From: Pelecanus crispus
Taxonomy: Eukaryota; Chordata; Aves; Pelecaniformes; Pelecanidae
Direction: 5' to 3'
Assembly (NCBI RefSeq): GCF_030463565.1
Contig: NC_134676.1
Location: 23,540,728 to 23,604,727, forward strand
DNA: 64,000 nucleotides
Shown: piece after piece, positions 24,906-38,900 of the stretch
How the letters are laid out: every line of letters starts with the position of its first letter
Position numbering within the stretch: position 1 is the stretch's first letter
Made by a program: the position numbers and the translations under genes
The notes under the pieces: model-generated
Seen by the model: the letters and a program-made list of their open reading frames with translations, nothing else
What the model was told of the DNA's origin: nothing
The model's database searches: none

Positions 24906-27606
24906 TACAGTACCGGTAAGCATCCTAATAGTAAGTCATGGATCTCCCAATAGTTGTCATAGTGTTTATTACAACTGCAGTTTGGTGTAAGGTGTACACC
25001 TTAAGCAGGCGTAAGCTAACATTGCTGCTGAAGAAATAGTGCATCTGTTGCACAGTGAGGAAGCTGCTTGCGTCCGTTCTGCCTGCTTTTTTATGCCTAG
25101 CACATTTACCTTTCTAGCAGTGTGGTGTGGAAATGACTGCAGAGCTTGCTCCAAACAAAAAACTGCGTTTTCCTCACTCCCTCAAGCTTCAGGTATTTAA
25201 GGGGTGCTGGGACAAGCAGAGGGTCATACTATTTATTTTGGTGATCATACCTCTTTAAATCAGCTTAATTTATTTGTAGCTAGCTTAAACTGCAGATCGA
25301 GTTTGGTGCAGTAAGGATTGTTTTGAAATAGTTTTTGTTCTTTTTATATTTAGAAAAAAGGAAAATAATTGTAAAAATAAGACTCGAGTTACCAGAAGAA
25401 AGCAGAAACTGTTCAGAGGAATTTCTTAAACATAAAAGCAGTGGACAGCTTCTCGTTCTGTTCTGTATGGGTTCTTATGATAAATTTGCAATGGACTTTG
25501 CAAAATCCCAGCCATAATGAAGCATTATTGCCATTTGTGCATCTTGCCATTTGTATTTGCTATACGTATACATCACATATTTGGATGGCAAAAAATTAAC
25601 TGGAAAAACAATATAGAATATACTGCTTCCTTAAATATTTTACATTATTTATAAACTTGATCTAAAAGTTACCCTATCTCCAGGGAGATTATTTTTATCT
25701 TCGATTTTGTTACTTTGCTTGTGACAGCCTCATCCAGTGTTGTGTGAGGACTGTTGTTTACACGGGGTCAAAAAGTAACTGCGTAAATTCATGGAGGACT
25801 AAATCTCCCGAGGGCTATTAAATTTAAATTCCCTGCCTCTTACTAGGAAATTCTTGAACCACAGTTTTCTGGAGGATGGGAGAGCATTATTGAGAAATAT
25901 CACTAGAAGATTGTCCTGACCTGGGCATCTGCTGTGGTCTTTGACAGAGACAGAACACTGGGTTAAACGAAATTTTTTTTTTCCCCCCTAACCTGCTGAG
26001 GTTGCTTTTTGTTTTTTCTTGATTTTTTTCAGCAGCAATAGCTGCTCCAATTTTAAAATGAAAATACAAACCTTTTCAAGAATGAGAAGCATTAATAAAA
26101 AACAACCTTTGCGAATATTTCTCTTTGATTTTTTTTTTGTTGTCTTTAGATCCACCAGCTAATTATTTTGAAATAAGAAAATGAAAAAAAGCCTCATGGT
26201 TTTTGTGTTTGTACTGTGCTAACTTCAATAAGTAGGTCTTCTGATGAGAACTGTTGTAGGTGAAGTATATAAATTCTTAGTAGAAGCACCATTCCCTTGG
26301 GCAGAAACCCTCCTTTTCTGCATGAGATTTGAATGTAGCTGAGGAATAATTTAGTTTAGCTGACATGATCTTAGTTTTGTAGTACAAAATCAATTGTTAT
26401 GTGAATGCTCCATAATCCATTTTTTTCCACTCAAACAAACATGTCCTTGCCATGAACCTTTAGCAAATATCTGGGTATGTGCTGCAGATTCGCTGTTGCT
26501 ACACACGCAGTTTTCCTATGGCAACTCATTATTTGGAGAACACTGTTCAGCAAAAAGCCTAAAATCAGATTCTCTGAAGTTATGTACCATTTTGTTTACA
26601 CACACCTATGCTCTGCCAGCTTACTAACTTTCAGAAGTTCTCTTTTTTTGGTTTTCATCTGATAATCAAACTGATGGCCTGCTGTTTTTTTTAAGTTGAG
26701 TAGGTGCTTCAGAATTATATTTTATCAGGTCTTGTTTGATAGTGTAAGATAAGACTATATTTCTTTTGAAAGTAAGTAATTTGGCTTTTGAATGGAAATA
26801 AATTAAATCACTTCATAACATAGAGTGTAGTTTTGATCTTGCAGGAACTGAGCTATGATTTCCTCCTTAGTGCAAACTATACCTGCTTTTGTTATGGTTT
26901 TTCTCATATCCTTCTTTTCCTCTCTCCCTTTCCTTCACTACTACTTTTAGGTGCTCTGTGCTTCAGTGCTACAGTGTTCATACCAGAAAAATCCAAATAT
27001 ATCGTTTATTTCTGGTTTTTCTTGTGTGTGCTTATTTTACTCAAGTTCTTTGTGCTGTGAATACAGAGTTCCTATTGTGATCCTTACAAGTTAATCCAGT
27101 GCTTTCCCGTGTTGTCATTACATTGCTGCTTCCTGGCCAGTTTGGGCTGTGCAATGATGGAAGGCAGCTTAAGGTAGTCAAGATGTCAAATACCAGCAAA
27201 AAAGAAGAACGTTAAAAATGTTGCACCTAAAGACCTCTTTTTACTGCCTGTTCTGTCAACATTATGTACAAATTTATTATTTCATTATTATTTTTGATGG
27301 AAAAATGAACCTGGCAGGACTTTTAGTGTAACATCAAAGTCTTGCTTTGAAATCGATTGTTTGTGCTGGGCATTATTCCACATAGGGTAAACTTGTACCA
27401 GTTGGATTTTATAGTCAAAATCGGGGTCTTGGTTCCCTGGAAATTAATTGTCTTCTGAAAAGTGAGCTGAGAATTTGAATGTTTAAGTTTGTTACGCAAA
27501 GGTCTCACAATTGCAGGAAGATTTTAGACAATCTGGAAATTGATAAAGGTTGAAATGACTGATGCAAGTGATATGAAGAAATAGAAGCTAGGTTGGTTTT
27601 GCAGGC

Positions 27607-28425
27607 TGAGGTGGGTTGACCTGGGCTGGCTGCCAGCTGCCCATCGAGCTGTTCTATCAGTCCTGGCTTCTGTGCCTCCTCTGGAGCAGCACAGAGGGAT
27701 GGGAGTGGGGGTTGTGGTCAGTCCATCATGCGTTGCCTCTGCCGCTCCTCGTGCTCTGGCGTGGGGTCCCTCCCACAGGAGACAGTCCTTCACAAACTGC
27801 TCCACGCTGGTCCCTTCCATGGGGTGCAGTCCTCCAGGAGCAGACTGCTCCAGCCTGGGTCCCCCACGGGCTCACAAGTCCTGCCAGCAAACCTGCTCCA
27901 GCCTGGGCTCCTCTCTCCACAGGGCCACAGGTCCTGCCAGCAGCCTGCTCCAGCGTGGGCTTCCCACAGGGTCACAGCCTCCTCTGGGCACATCCTCCTG
28001 CTCTGGCGTGGGGTCCTCCCCGGGCTGCAGGTGGAGATCTGCTCCACCATGGACCTCCCTGGGCTGCAGGGGCACAGCTGCCTCACCATGGGCTGCACCC
28101 CGGGCTGCAGGGGAATCTCTGCTCCGGTGCCTGGAGCACCTCCTCCCCTCCTTCTTCACTGACCTTGGCATCTGCAGAGTCATTCCTCTCACATATTCTC
28201 ACTCCTCTCTCTAGCTGCAGTTGTGCAGTTTTTTCCCCCCTTCTTAAACTTACTATCCCAGGGGTGCTATCACTGTGGCTGATAGTCTCAGCCTTGGCCA
28301 GCAGTGGATCTGTCTTGGAGCCGGCTGGAACTGACTCTGTTGGACATAGGGCAAGCTTCTAGCAGCTTCTCACAGAAGCCACCCCTGTAGCCCCTCTGCT
28401 ATGAAAACTTTGCTATGCAAACCCA
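27607..28425 (-). mobile_element. GC-rich avian ERV LTR, probably solo
   Basis: On the minus strand it begins TGGGTTTGCATAGCAAAG and ends GGTCAACCCACCTCA, giving TG...CA ends. The interior has several degenerate copies of CTGCTCCAGCGTGGG-like blocks (about 27750-28110), a feature I recognise from a widespread bird LTR. The element is strongly GC-rich compared with the AT-rich intron around it. I could not identify a target duplication, and the copy looks shortened internally. Long open frames on both strands here (for example 27616-28362) are by-products of composition, not genes. Confidence 0.65.
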
Positions 28426-29772
28426 GGGGTGGTTAAAGCAGAGAGATAAAAAGATGCATCACATGTGAAGTATAAAGCAGAAGTTGAGTTACTTGTTCTG
28501 TTCAATTATTGCTGTAAAGAGAAATCTGACATTGTGGCTCATAGTTTTGAAAGTACCCTTTCTTTAACCTTAGGACCTTCGAATTTTAGTCTGTTTTTGT
28601 TGAGGATGATTGAAGAATTACAGATTGAGAGTTCTTAGATTTTTTTTTTTAATTGTGCAGTGCTATTACTGGTATAAAAGGTCTCTAATCTTGTTGCTAG
28701 TTTTGTTGTTAAGGTGGTTGTTTTTTCAGAAAATCAAAATTTTAAACCTGTGTCAGAATAAGATTTAATTTCTCTAGTTTTCTTACCACCACTGTAACAA
28801 TTTTACACCTCAGTTTTTTCCTGAAGGTTGGAAAAATGAACTCTTTTTTTTTTAGTGTTAAAAAAAAGCAAATCCTCAGGCCTATTTGAAGAGAAACTGT
28901 GCTTGGTTGTTTATTTAAAAAACGTAAGTTTTTTATGTATCTGTTAGAAGTTTACATAGGTTATAAACGGAAGTTTTTATAGACAGAAACCCAATTTTGT
29001 CAGACTTCATAGCTGCCTTTATATATGTTTCTCTTTATTGTAATGCTGTTTCTGTGGTCATTATAAATGTAATGTGTCATCTGGAGAGCAGTCTTTTGTC
29101 TTTATAGAGTACAAGAATGTATTTATATTGGAAATTAGGCAATTGGTATTCTTAGTTCAGCGCGTTAGCATTTTGTATGCTAAATAGATAATGAAGGAAT
29201 ACAAATATATTGAGGAAAATTCAGTTTCATTTAGGACTCTAATTGTGAAACTGTAATTCATCTTCTTTTAATGGATATAAAATGTCTAGATCAATTTGAA
29301 TTGTAGAATTTAACTATCTGAGATGGGTCATTTTCTCTTTTGGGAAAAACTATTCAGAAGATACAAAAATGTTAATACTCTGCATCTTTGCCTCTTTCAG
29401 ACAACCCCATGGTTTCCTCTGCCTACAGCTGAAGTAACAGTTGCAGTTTTGCTCTTCTTTTGCTGTGCTTCACAGGAGAGGTAACTGGTTTAAAATAAAA
29501 ATATTTCCTGTAATTCCTCAAATCCAGTAAATGTGCTCGTAGTGATAGACTTAATGCTTGCTTTTTCTGCTGAGAGATTTCTGAAAGCAAAATAGTTTAA
29601 TCACTGTATCTTGACGCTGCCTGTGAGTGGGTGTAATGCTGTCTTACACAGTGTAGTCTAATGAAAAATTAGCGTGGGTTGTTTAGATAATATGAATGCA
29701 AAATACCTGTATATATTTTCTGTCTTTTTTTCTGAAGTGTTTTTCCTCCTTTTTAACTGTTCGCAGATCTTC

Positions 29773-29910
29773 ATGGATCTCAATAGTGCTAGCACTATTG
29801 TTTTGCGAGTCTTGACCCAAGCTACTAGTCAAGATACTGCAGTGTTGAAGCCAGCTGAGGAACAACTGAAGCAGTGGGAGACACAGCCAGGTTTTTATTC
29901 AGTCTTGTTG
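29773..29910 (+). CDS. IPO11: IPO11 first coding exon
   Basis: Acceptor TTCGCAG at 29766, ATG at 29773, donor GTAAGA. Encodes residues 1-46: MDLNSASTIVLRVLTQATSQ up to QWETQPGFYSVLL. The base at -3 is T and at +4 is G, so the start context is moderate. Confidence 0.96.
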
Positions 29911-32900
29911 GTAAGATACAGTGGAAAAGTGCTTTTAAGTAGACTTTGAGCAATTTTGATTGTGGCGCTCTAGAATACTGTTGAACCGTGACCTCTGGCT
30001 GCGAGAAGCCTTGAGTCATCATGGTCCAGCTGCTAGTATCCTTATGCTGTGCAGTGGTAGGCATTGTCATCGCTGTGTCTCAAAGCAGGTTCTCTTTCCA
30101 GGCATTCAGGAGCAGCAGGAAATCCAACTCTAGCGGCATGAGGGGGTGGGCTCTAGTGCTAAACCTGTTGTTGGCCTGCTGGGAATTCTAGGTAGCAGAA
30201 GGCCAAGAGAATCCTTGTCAAAGGACTTACCTTTATTACTCCGTGAGTTAGGGACACTTGCATATACGAAGGCAGTAACCACCTCTTCTTTACTGTGGAG
30301 GTGATGCATTATGACCGTTTTCATAGAATTTCCCCTGTGCTTTTCATTGCACTAAGTTTGATACCCAGCTGGGATTGCTTTCCTTCTTGTCAGTGGACAA
30401 GGGGAAAGCTGGTAGTAAGGTTCCTGAAATGGGAAAGGTGTGAGTACTTCTAAAGGTAGTACGACCATTGATGAAATAGATGCGTTAATAGGGTACAAGG
30501 TGATGAAAACTTAGTCAAAGAAGGAGACCCAACTGTTTCAGAGAAGACACTCAGAAGTTAATAGTGTTGTTACTCTCCAGTTCCTATGTGTATGTTTATA
30601 ATAGTCTTAAAAACACAGATCAACTGCTTTTCCTACGAACATCTGTCTTCAGTGCATAGGATGAATGACTGAAAGTTGTGGAGTGACATGTTCTGTTCTC
30701 TGTAGACCTTCTGTTTCATTTGTTTGGAAAGTTGAAGGCAAGTCAGGGGATTTAGGGAAAAGGCGGGGGGGAAATGTGACTTTTGAGCTGTCAAATTTGT
30801 GTTTTACCCACTACCTTTGCCCTAGTTTTTCTGTGGTGATAAACGATCTTGATAGAAAACAGCAGGAATTGCCACTGACTAGGTGTTCTTTATTTTCTGG
30901 ATGTTTGCTGTGAGAGTTTACAGCTCGGGCTGTAGATGAGTTGAGCACTCACAGATGTAACTGAAGTTGATATGAGTTCATTTTAAATAAAATGGCTAAA
31001 AATGCAGGGTTTGGAAGGATCAAATACTGTTAATTCTACCAATACAGTTAAGTAGCCCTGTTTGGGGATGCACCAACCTTTCTTCAAGTGTGAAACAGTA
31101 TCCAAACTAGGAGTAGAGAATCTGTACTACTTTATTTAACTTCATTATAACAGGGGGACTGGCTGGGAGATAAGATAGTTGGCACCTTCTTGGTGGAGCA
31201 GAAAAGGGTGGAGGGAAGCAGGTGATTAGAAATGGAGAGTTGGTAAGACAGTTGATCTTTATGGGATATGGGAAGTAATATAATTACTTACTGTCAGATA
31301 CATTTGCCTCTGGGCTAAACAGGATAGAGAAAATTACAATGAACTATGAAACATGCATCTCTGAATCTACAATTTTTAGTACCTAGTGGAGTTATTAACC
31401 TTAGTTTCTGTGCTTCTCTTTTGAAGGTGTTACGTACTTCTCTTTTGAAGAACAGAGCTGAAAAGCCAGAGTGGCTGTTTTTGAAAAGGAACCTCTGTCC
31501 TTAAGTAGTTGTATCAGTTTATGTATTGTTTAGCTTCATTCCTGTTATTTCTATGACAGCATTAGTGTGTTATATGAAATACTTTATGTTTTGGGAAGCT
31601 CATGTATAGATATAGAGTATATAGAGAGGTTTCATTGGTTCTTGTGTAGATACCTTGGCCTTTTTTTGCATTTTTTTTTATCCAGGCACAGTCTAGTTTT
31701 ATGGTATTTTCATTTGAAGCTTTGCTTCTGATGAATATTTTAGCAGAGGGTATGTTAATTAGAAGGCTCAATGGGAGTTTCAGAACAAGTTTTCTGTTTT
31801 GTTTGTTTTGCAATGCTTTTCATGGATATGAGGCTAAAGCAGTGTTTTAAGTTTCCCCTTCATATTGTAAAATGCTGAAGTTGCTCTTGGGAAAGGTCAG
31901 ATTTTTCAGACATTCAGTCCCTCTTCCTAAATGAACTTCGGGAAAGGAAGGCATATTACATACAGATCCTTTTCATGTTGTGTGGTGTTTTATCAGTGGG
32001 CTACAGTCTTTGGTGTTTTCCTAAAGGTTGCTAGTTTTGGAGTCAATACCTTTGTTGGCATGTTAAGTCTGTTTGCTTTCTAGTGACTGGAGTTTGTGAG
32101 GGTTTTTTTTGTGTTAGGCATTGTGTCTAGAAAGCTGTTACTATTACAGAAATAGAGTTCTAGAGAAGGCTAAGTTTTCAATTCATTGTGGAAATGCTTG
32201 ATTAGGTCCCAGGTGTCTATATTGCTGAGAGCTTTTTAAGGGTTTATTTATAGTTCTTCAGACATGGCACCCAAAAGTGTCAGATGCTCTTGACCTGAAT
32301 CCCTGCATTTTTTATGTCCCTTCTTAGTGGCCTTCTAAAAGCAATTGATGCAAGTGGTGTGGTCTTTTTCTACAGTGCACTGTGTAATAAGACCACTGAG
32401 CTCATGCCTGTTTGCTCACTAAAGGAGGGAGTAATGTCTCAGCCCCTCAAGAAGGATCCATCTGATGCAGTGGGAAACAGGAGGAGAGCTGCTGTTCAGA
32501 GTAGTATCTGTATGAAGATTCAATAGCCTACCTTTATTTTAGCTTTTCCTGCTTGATTAATTTTACAATGTTACTATACAAAATAACCCCTCTGTGTTTG
32601 TCTGTATATACATATAGGTACATAAAAGTGTATATAAATACAGATATATGTATGTGTGTAGACATACGGCTTTTCAGAAGTAGAAACTTAATTTCCTAGA
32701 ATAAGCATAAATAAGTTTGAGAGTTGCTGTGCTACCAGGTCACTGTTTTGCAGTCAACATTGGTAGTCAGGATGGTTCTCAGCACGTGTCAAAATAATGA
32801 AGAAAACTCCTGAAAGGTCTCAGAAGTCTCTGGCACTGCACCATACAGAATAATTTCTTATACTAGTCAGAATCTAGCAATGTCATTAAAGAGTTTAATA

Positions 32901-35900
32901 ACTGGCTGGTACTAGTAATTATTGTTTTATTCCCTGCTCAGCCAGACAAGATTAGAAATACATTTGCCCTATATGTTGGGGTTTTTTTATAAATCAAGTA
33001 TTAGGGCTAGTGATAAGCATTTTTGTAATCTTTAAGAATTAATGTTTAACACGTTGTTTCACTTGTCTGTCAAATGCTGACTAATGCATTTTGTTTATAT
33101 ACATCTGTACATACAGAGGTGTCTGTATTTATACATATACCAGTGCATGTGTTAATACAATGTCTATCCTGTCTGTGGCGTATTGAGCAGTTTTTAACTT
33201 AAACTTTTTTTAAACAGAATATCTTTACAAATCATACCCTGGATGTGAATGTAAGATGGTTAGCTGTGCTGTACTTTAAAAATGGAATTGATCGCTACTG
33301 GAGACGGGTCGCGCCACAGTAAGTTCTGATTTTCTTCCATTTCACCTTCTACAGTAGGTTTTGTTACACACGCCAAACTGCTGCCAAATTTACTGCCAGC
33401 AAATTCCTTGGTTGATAGAAGTTACTTTAGAATTCATGGTGAAACTGATAAAATGTTTCAACATGAAGACTCACTAATGACCAATCTGTTTTCATATTTC
33501 TTACAACTCTGCTCATGATTTACTTTTAAAAACTGAGTTAGAAGGCTATTTCATAGAAACCAGATTTTGAAGTGATGTGATAAGTTTTATAAAGCTAACC
33601 TGGACTTTCTGATGGTGGCAGATGTGAAAGGTAGGAAGTTTCTTGGACAGACTGAGATGACATTTCATTTAAGCTGATTAATAATTAATATTGAATATGT
33701 ATATGAGAAAGAGGAAGTAGCTATTGTGACAGCAAGTTCTGGTCTTCATTTTCTGTTGTTCTGATATGTGGGTTCTGATAATGCATGACAAGAAGTTGGC
33801 CAAAGCAGCTAAAAATCAAGCACCAGATCATTTACTCAAGTTACAAACAATGCCATTATAATTCGTGATACTTACAGAGCTATATACTTTTGAGTCTTCT
33901 ATGTGAGGCTGTCGTGGTTTAGCCCCAGCCAGCAACTAAGCACCATGCAGCCGCTCGCTCACTCTCCCTACCCCGATGGCATGGGGGAGAGAATCGGAGG
34001 AGTAAGAGTGAGAAACACTCCTGGGTTGAGATAAAACAGTTTAATAATTGAAATAAAGTAAGATAGTAATGATAATAATAACAACATAATAATGATAATA
34101 ATAGTAAGATACAAAGCAAGTGATGCACAATGCAATTGCTCACCACCCGCTGACCGATACCCAGACAGTTCCTGAGCAGCGATTGCTGCCCCCGGCCAAC
34201 TTCCCCCCCGCCCCAGTTTATATACTGAGCATGATGTCATATGGTATGGAATAGCCCTTTGGTCAGTTTGGATCAACTGTCCTGGCTGTGCCCTGTCCCA
34301 GTTTCTTGTGCACCTGGCAGCGCATGGGAAGCTGACAAGTCCTTGACTAGCATAAGCAGTACTTAGCAACAACTAAAACATCAGTGTGTTATCAATGTAG
34401 TTCTCATCCTAAATCCAAAACACAGCACTATGCCAGCTCCTAGGAAGAAAATTAACTCTATCCCAGCTGAAACCAGGACAGAAGTTTTTTCTTTTTCCTT
34501 TAAAAAGCAGGTGTAATTTCAAAAAGGGTTTCAGGAACTAAGAATGACCTGGAAGTGTTCTGTTCGTCTCTTAAATGCTAGTAATATAAATAGGTGGGAC
34601 ATCACTGTCAGGTTGTGTAGGGTGTAAACTGGAATTGCAGGTCCAGGTTTTTATGGATCATGAATCTAAGCTAGTTCAGAAAGCATGGCATGATACTCAT
34701 TGTGTTCTTTGAGCTAGTTTCATGTATTTTGCCTTACATGGTAAGCTTTTCTGAAGATCCACCAAAAGACGGAAAAATGACAAAATTCTGCATCTGTAGG
34801 ACATTTTCAATAGTGTAGTACTCCATTAGTAGTCAAAGCACTAGAGTTCTTGTACATGTGGATTAGTATACAATTGTGAAACATCTACAGGCATTCGGAT
34901 TCTCTTCCATGCAAGAGCAAAATACCATCTTTTTCATGGAAGATGGCATATATCTTTAACATTTCTGGTTTAAGTGATGAGGTGATGCTGTGTACATTAC
35001 TGGTACTTAGCAAGCGTTATTCGAAGCAATTAAAATATATTTTTCCAATTTGTTAATATTTTTAGATAGGTATTAGTAGCACTTCTGTTGGGGAAAAAAA
35101 CATGGTTCATTTTGTGCAGAAGTAATGACTACAATTTTACTGTTTGAACCGAGATAAAAACTGAGTAACAGTCTTTCAATGTACTTTTCCTGTTGCAAAT
35201 TTAATGTGATTTAAAAAAAAAAAAATCGTTGGCTATTCTTAAAGATTCCATGGGGTACATCTGTATTACATTTCCAGTGTAAGTCCAGTTTTCCCCCATT
35301 TCTAATTATTCTATTGTAAATTTAACACAGTTAATGTATAAAATAAATTTAAAATATTATTGGCTGCTGCTAAAGATCCCATGTGGCAAGTATGTATTAA
35401 ATTTCCACTCTCTGTCCACTTTTCCTCTATTTCTAACTTTCTTTCTAAATTTATACTATGTGACAACTTGTCAGTATTTTGCATTCACCCAGACTGCTGT
35501 TCTCTTAGCAGAAAATGTTGCGGACATTTTGAGAAATGCTGCTTTTAAGCTATAATTTCTCAGTTGATTGCTTTGTGAACCACTCGTGTTTTGGATACCA
35601 TGACTTTTGAAGGTTTCATTGTACAGGCTATATTTTTGTTGTCCTTGCAAAATTCCTGTCTTTCATCTCATCTGTCACATCAGCAACTGTCCCATGTCCA
35701 TCCATGCCAGTACCTCAAAGCTTGTTCTGATCTACCCAGCCTGTTTGATAGAGCAGATGTTGGATTTGGAAGTGACTGGTTTTTGCTGCCTCTCGAAGGA
35801 AATGACTGATTTTATACCTGTGCTTGTCTCAGTGGGATGCTAACTCAGGTCTGTCTGCTTTACTCAGCCGTTGATTTTCATAAAATCTAAGAAAAAAAAA

Positions 35901-38900
35901 ATCATTCCATTGACATTTCTGCTCTTTGCGAAATGTAGTTGAAATTTGTCAGGTAGTTTGAAGAATTACGAGAATTGGAGGAGCATTCTTGCAGACAGAT
36001 AATATGTTCACATAGCCTTAATTCCTTACTAAGTCAGTGCTAAAGATGGTTTCTTTTAGAACAATTTGTCTTGCTTATTTATGTACTTGTGGAGGACTTT
36101 CAGTCTCCAAGAACTTTCCCAGAAAGTCAAATGCCTCTGTACAAGTGCGCTGAAGTTAGTTTCAGATGAATCACGCAGGACTAGCTTTACCCTTCTGCTG
36201 AGCGTTCGTGGTTTTTCAGCTGCTACTACTACAAAGCAGGAAAATGTTGAGATCGCGAATTCTTTGGACAGTATAGGAGTTGAGTGTTTCATTTGCTGAA
36301 ATACATAGCTACAGAACAGTGAATACAAACAACTTGAAGTGAGCCTTCTGAAATATTTTGCCTTCTGCATGTGTTCACCAATGCTGTCAGTCCTATTCAT
36401 GCTACTTATTCTCCATGTGCCTTGGACTTAAAGCAGCATTTTCCAGTGAGAGTGATTTTAGAGATGGGGCTATGAATTTTCTCCCTTGCGGTTTCTCAGG
36501 CAGCTTTCCAGATGGCCGTGGAGAAGAGCATAGGGTTGTCATAGCCTCTTTTCAGGCACAGTTTGGCCTATTTTTTTGAAATTGCTGTCAGCCTTCTCAA
36601 AAGGTGGTCTCACTCAATGATTTTGCACGTGATTCTGGTTTCTTCAGAAATGGCTTTTCTTGAGTTCAAGTGTTATTAAGAGTTCCTTTTCTTGAACATG
36701 GTTTTACAGGTAATTACTGTTAAATCCTGTCTTTTGTGGACTTTGTCCTCTGATTAGATTACTGTGTTGGCAACTTCAATAGTGTTTCTCAAATCCATGT
36801 TTTCACTTGTTTGAATGATTAACTATAAGTAACTTCTCATTTTCGGGTTTTGGGCTCATGAAATAGACAACTTTTTTTCACAAAGCTCCAAAGTAACTTT
36901 TTAAATATTTGTATAACGTGTTTCCCCATACCACAAACACAGAAAAAAAGACGAGAAACTTTGAAGTCGCCAATTGCGAAAGACTGCAACGCAAGTACTT
37001 AGAAGTTCATCTCTAGGAGGGCTTGTTTTCATTTTTCAGTTGGCGTAATTCAGTGCGGAAGGGACATAACTTGGCGACTGATAGATGTTCTTCCTAACTT
37101 GTAGGCTGCCTGTTAACTTTTTGTAGGGAGCTGTGGGCCTTTCTTGCGGTGCGTAACGGAGGGGGAAGGCGGCCCGGCCCGGCCTGGCGGGGGCCCGGCC
37201 TGGCGGGGGCCCGGCCTGGCGGGGGCCCGGCCTGGCGGGGGCCCGGCCTGGCGGGGGCCCGGCCTGGCGGGGGCCCCGCCAGGCCGGGCCCCGCCAGGCC
37301 GGGCCCCGACGAGCGTGCTCTCCAGCAGATGTCGCTCTCGCACCGCCTGCGCGGCTGATCCCGCCTTCCGCCCTCCGGGGCCGCGCTGGGGATCGCTCAC
37401 TCGGCGCGGAGCGTTGATTTCTTAGAGTTTTTTTTTTTTGGTTTGTTTGTTTTTCATTACTCTTTGCCAGCTCTGCCGATCATAAGCTTCCGTATTTGAG
37501 GCGGTCATCCTCATGAGTCCGCTTCTTTTCCTTTGTTTTGCTTGTCATGGCAAAAGCTTAATTATGGCATTTTTATTTGTAGTAAGTTAGGAGTTGAATG
37601 CTTGCTGCTCTTGGAATATGAATGTGACGGGTATAATTAAGAATAAGTAATTAAGGCACGGGGGCTCATGAGCTCACAAACAAGGTAAATTAAATAACAC
37701 AGTAGAACACGTTTTTTTCTTTACAAACCAGGTTTTAGGCGCTGTTATCCCTCAAAGTGAGTTTTTCTACAAGCCACATTTAATTGAGATTAGATTTCTT
37801 ACTTGTATTAGTAATAGCTTTCAAGTCTTAGAAACCACTTAGAGTATGCCTGTATGTGTGGGAATTATATACTGCATTTTTGTATTTTAGGAAAAAAAAA
37901 GGGACCAAAGAAGTCTTGTTTCCCTAAAATGTCATCTAGTGGCTTTAGATGAATAACTGAAATAGTTCCCTGCAGAAAAACTTTTACTCTTGCAGAAATC
38001 TTTGTCAACTTTACCCAAAACGTTTTTAGGTGTCACTTAATTTTATGTAAAAATATCTTAAAGCCTAGGTCTTGATAAAATGTAATTTAAAAGTGGCTAC
38101 TGAGTGCTATAAATTCCCTTGAAAGTGAAAGTTGGCGTGCAGTTCTGAGTCACCAGTGAAACAACAAATTGCCCCCCTTGTGTGCAATAGTTAGGATGAT
38201 AACACTTTGATTTAGGAAATAGGACTTGTGTTACATACAGGGGGAGAGCGAAAACTAGAGTATTGTTGCAAATGTTTGATTTTAGGGTAAATCCAACCTC
38301 TGTTTTTTACTATTTTGAGATTAGTATTTGTCTAGATTAGTGTAAAAGCTGTGTTTTAGGGAGCTTTAGGCATTATTTTAAATCTCACTGTATAAAACTA
38401 CTGGGTTAGTGTTTGTGCCTGAGGTCAGGCAACAGGAAGTCGTTGTGCTGGTGTGTTTAAACTTAATTTCCAGCCCCTAGACTTTGTTGAGGTATGATGA
38501 TTGCATGCATACTTCTAAATCGTTGCAGTGTTAGGTGAAACAGTTTCATCTAAATGACATTGCATGATAACTTAAGTCTTTTTCTATACAAGAAACAGCT
38601 TTCTAGGTGCTGTCGGTAAATGGAAGTGGATTTTTTTTTTTCCCTGCTTGTGTAATCTATAAACACCAACAAAGCATTTTTAAAAGCAGTCTCTTATGTT
38701 TTCTGCCTGGAACTTAAAAGAAAATTGCATAGGTCTTATGAAGTTTGAATTAGTACAGTAGTGATATGATACTGTAACTTGTAGTCTTAAACTGATAAAG
38801 GTCACTTACAGCTTAGAATTTATGCTTCCTACAAGTTTTCCCTGTGTTTTTGAACACTAGATCAACATATTTTTCACTCAAAGGTATAATTTTCAAAGGA

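Larger units (their letters stand above)
19870..29766 (+). other. IPO11: IPO11 5' intron region
   Basis: Almost 10 kb without a recognised coding exon. It holds the CR1 at 24233-24905, the GC-rich LTR at 27607-28425, a hairpin at 21049-21068, a G-run near 23380 and a possible small exon at 29401-29480. The remainder is AT-rich unique-looking sequence. Confidence 0.6.

Noticed and set aside
27616-28362. 248-codon + strand open frame
   Set aside because: Lies wholly within the GC-rich LTR; Trp/Ser/Pro-rich repeats follow the DNA repeat and match no protein family I know.
37113-37425. Pro/Gly/Ala-rich open frames over the 16-bp minisatellite
   Set aside because: Each is a translation of the repeat unit; present in both strands and several frames.
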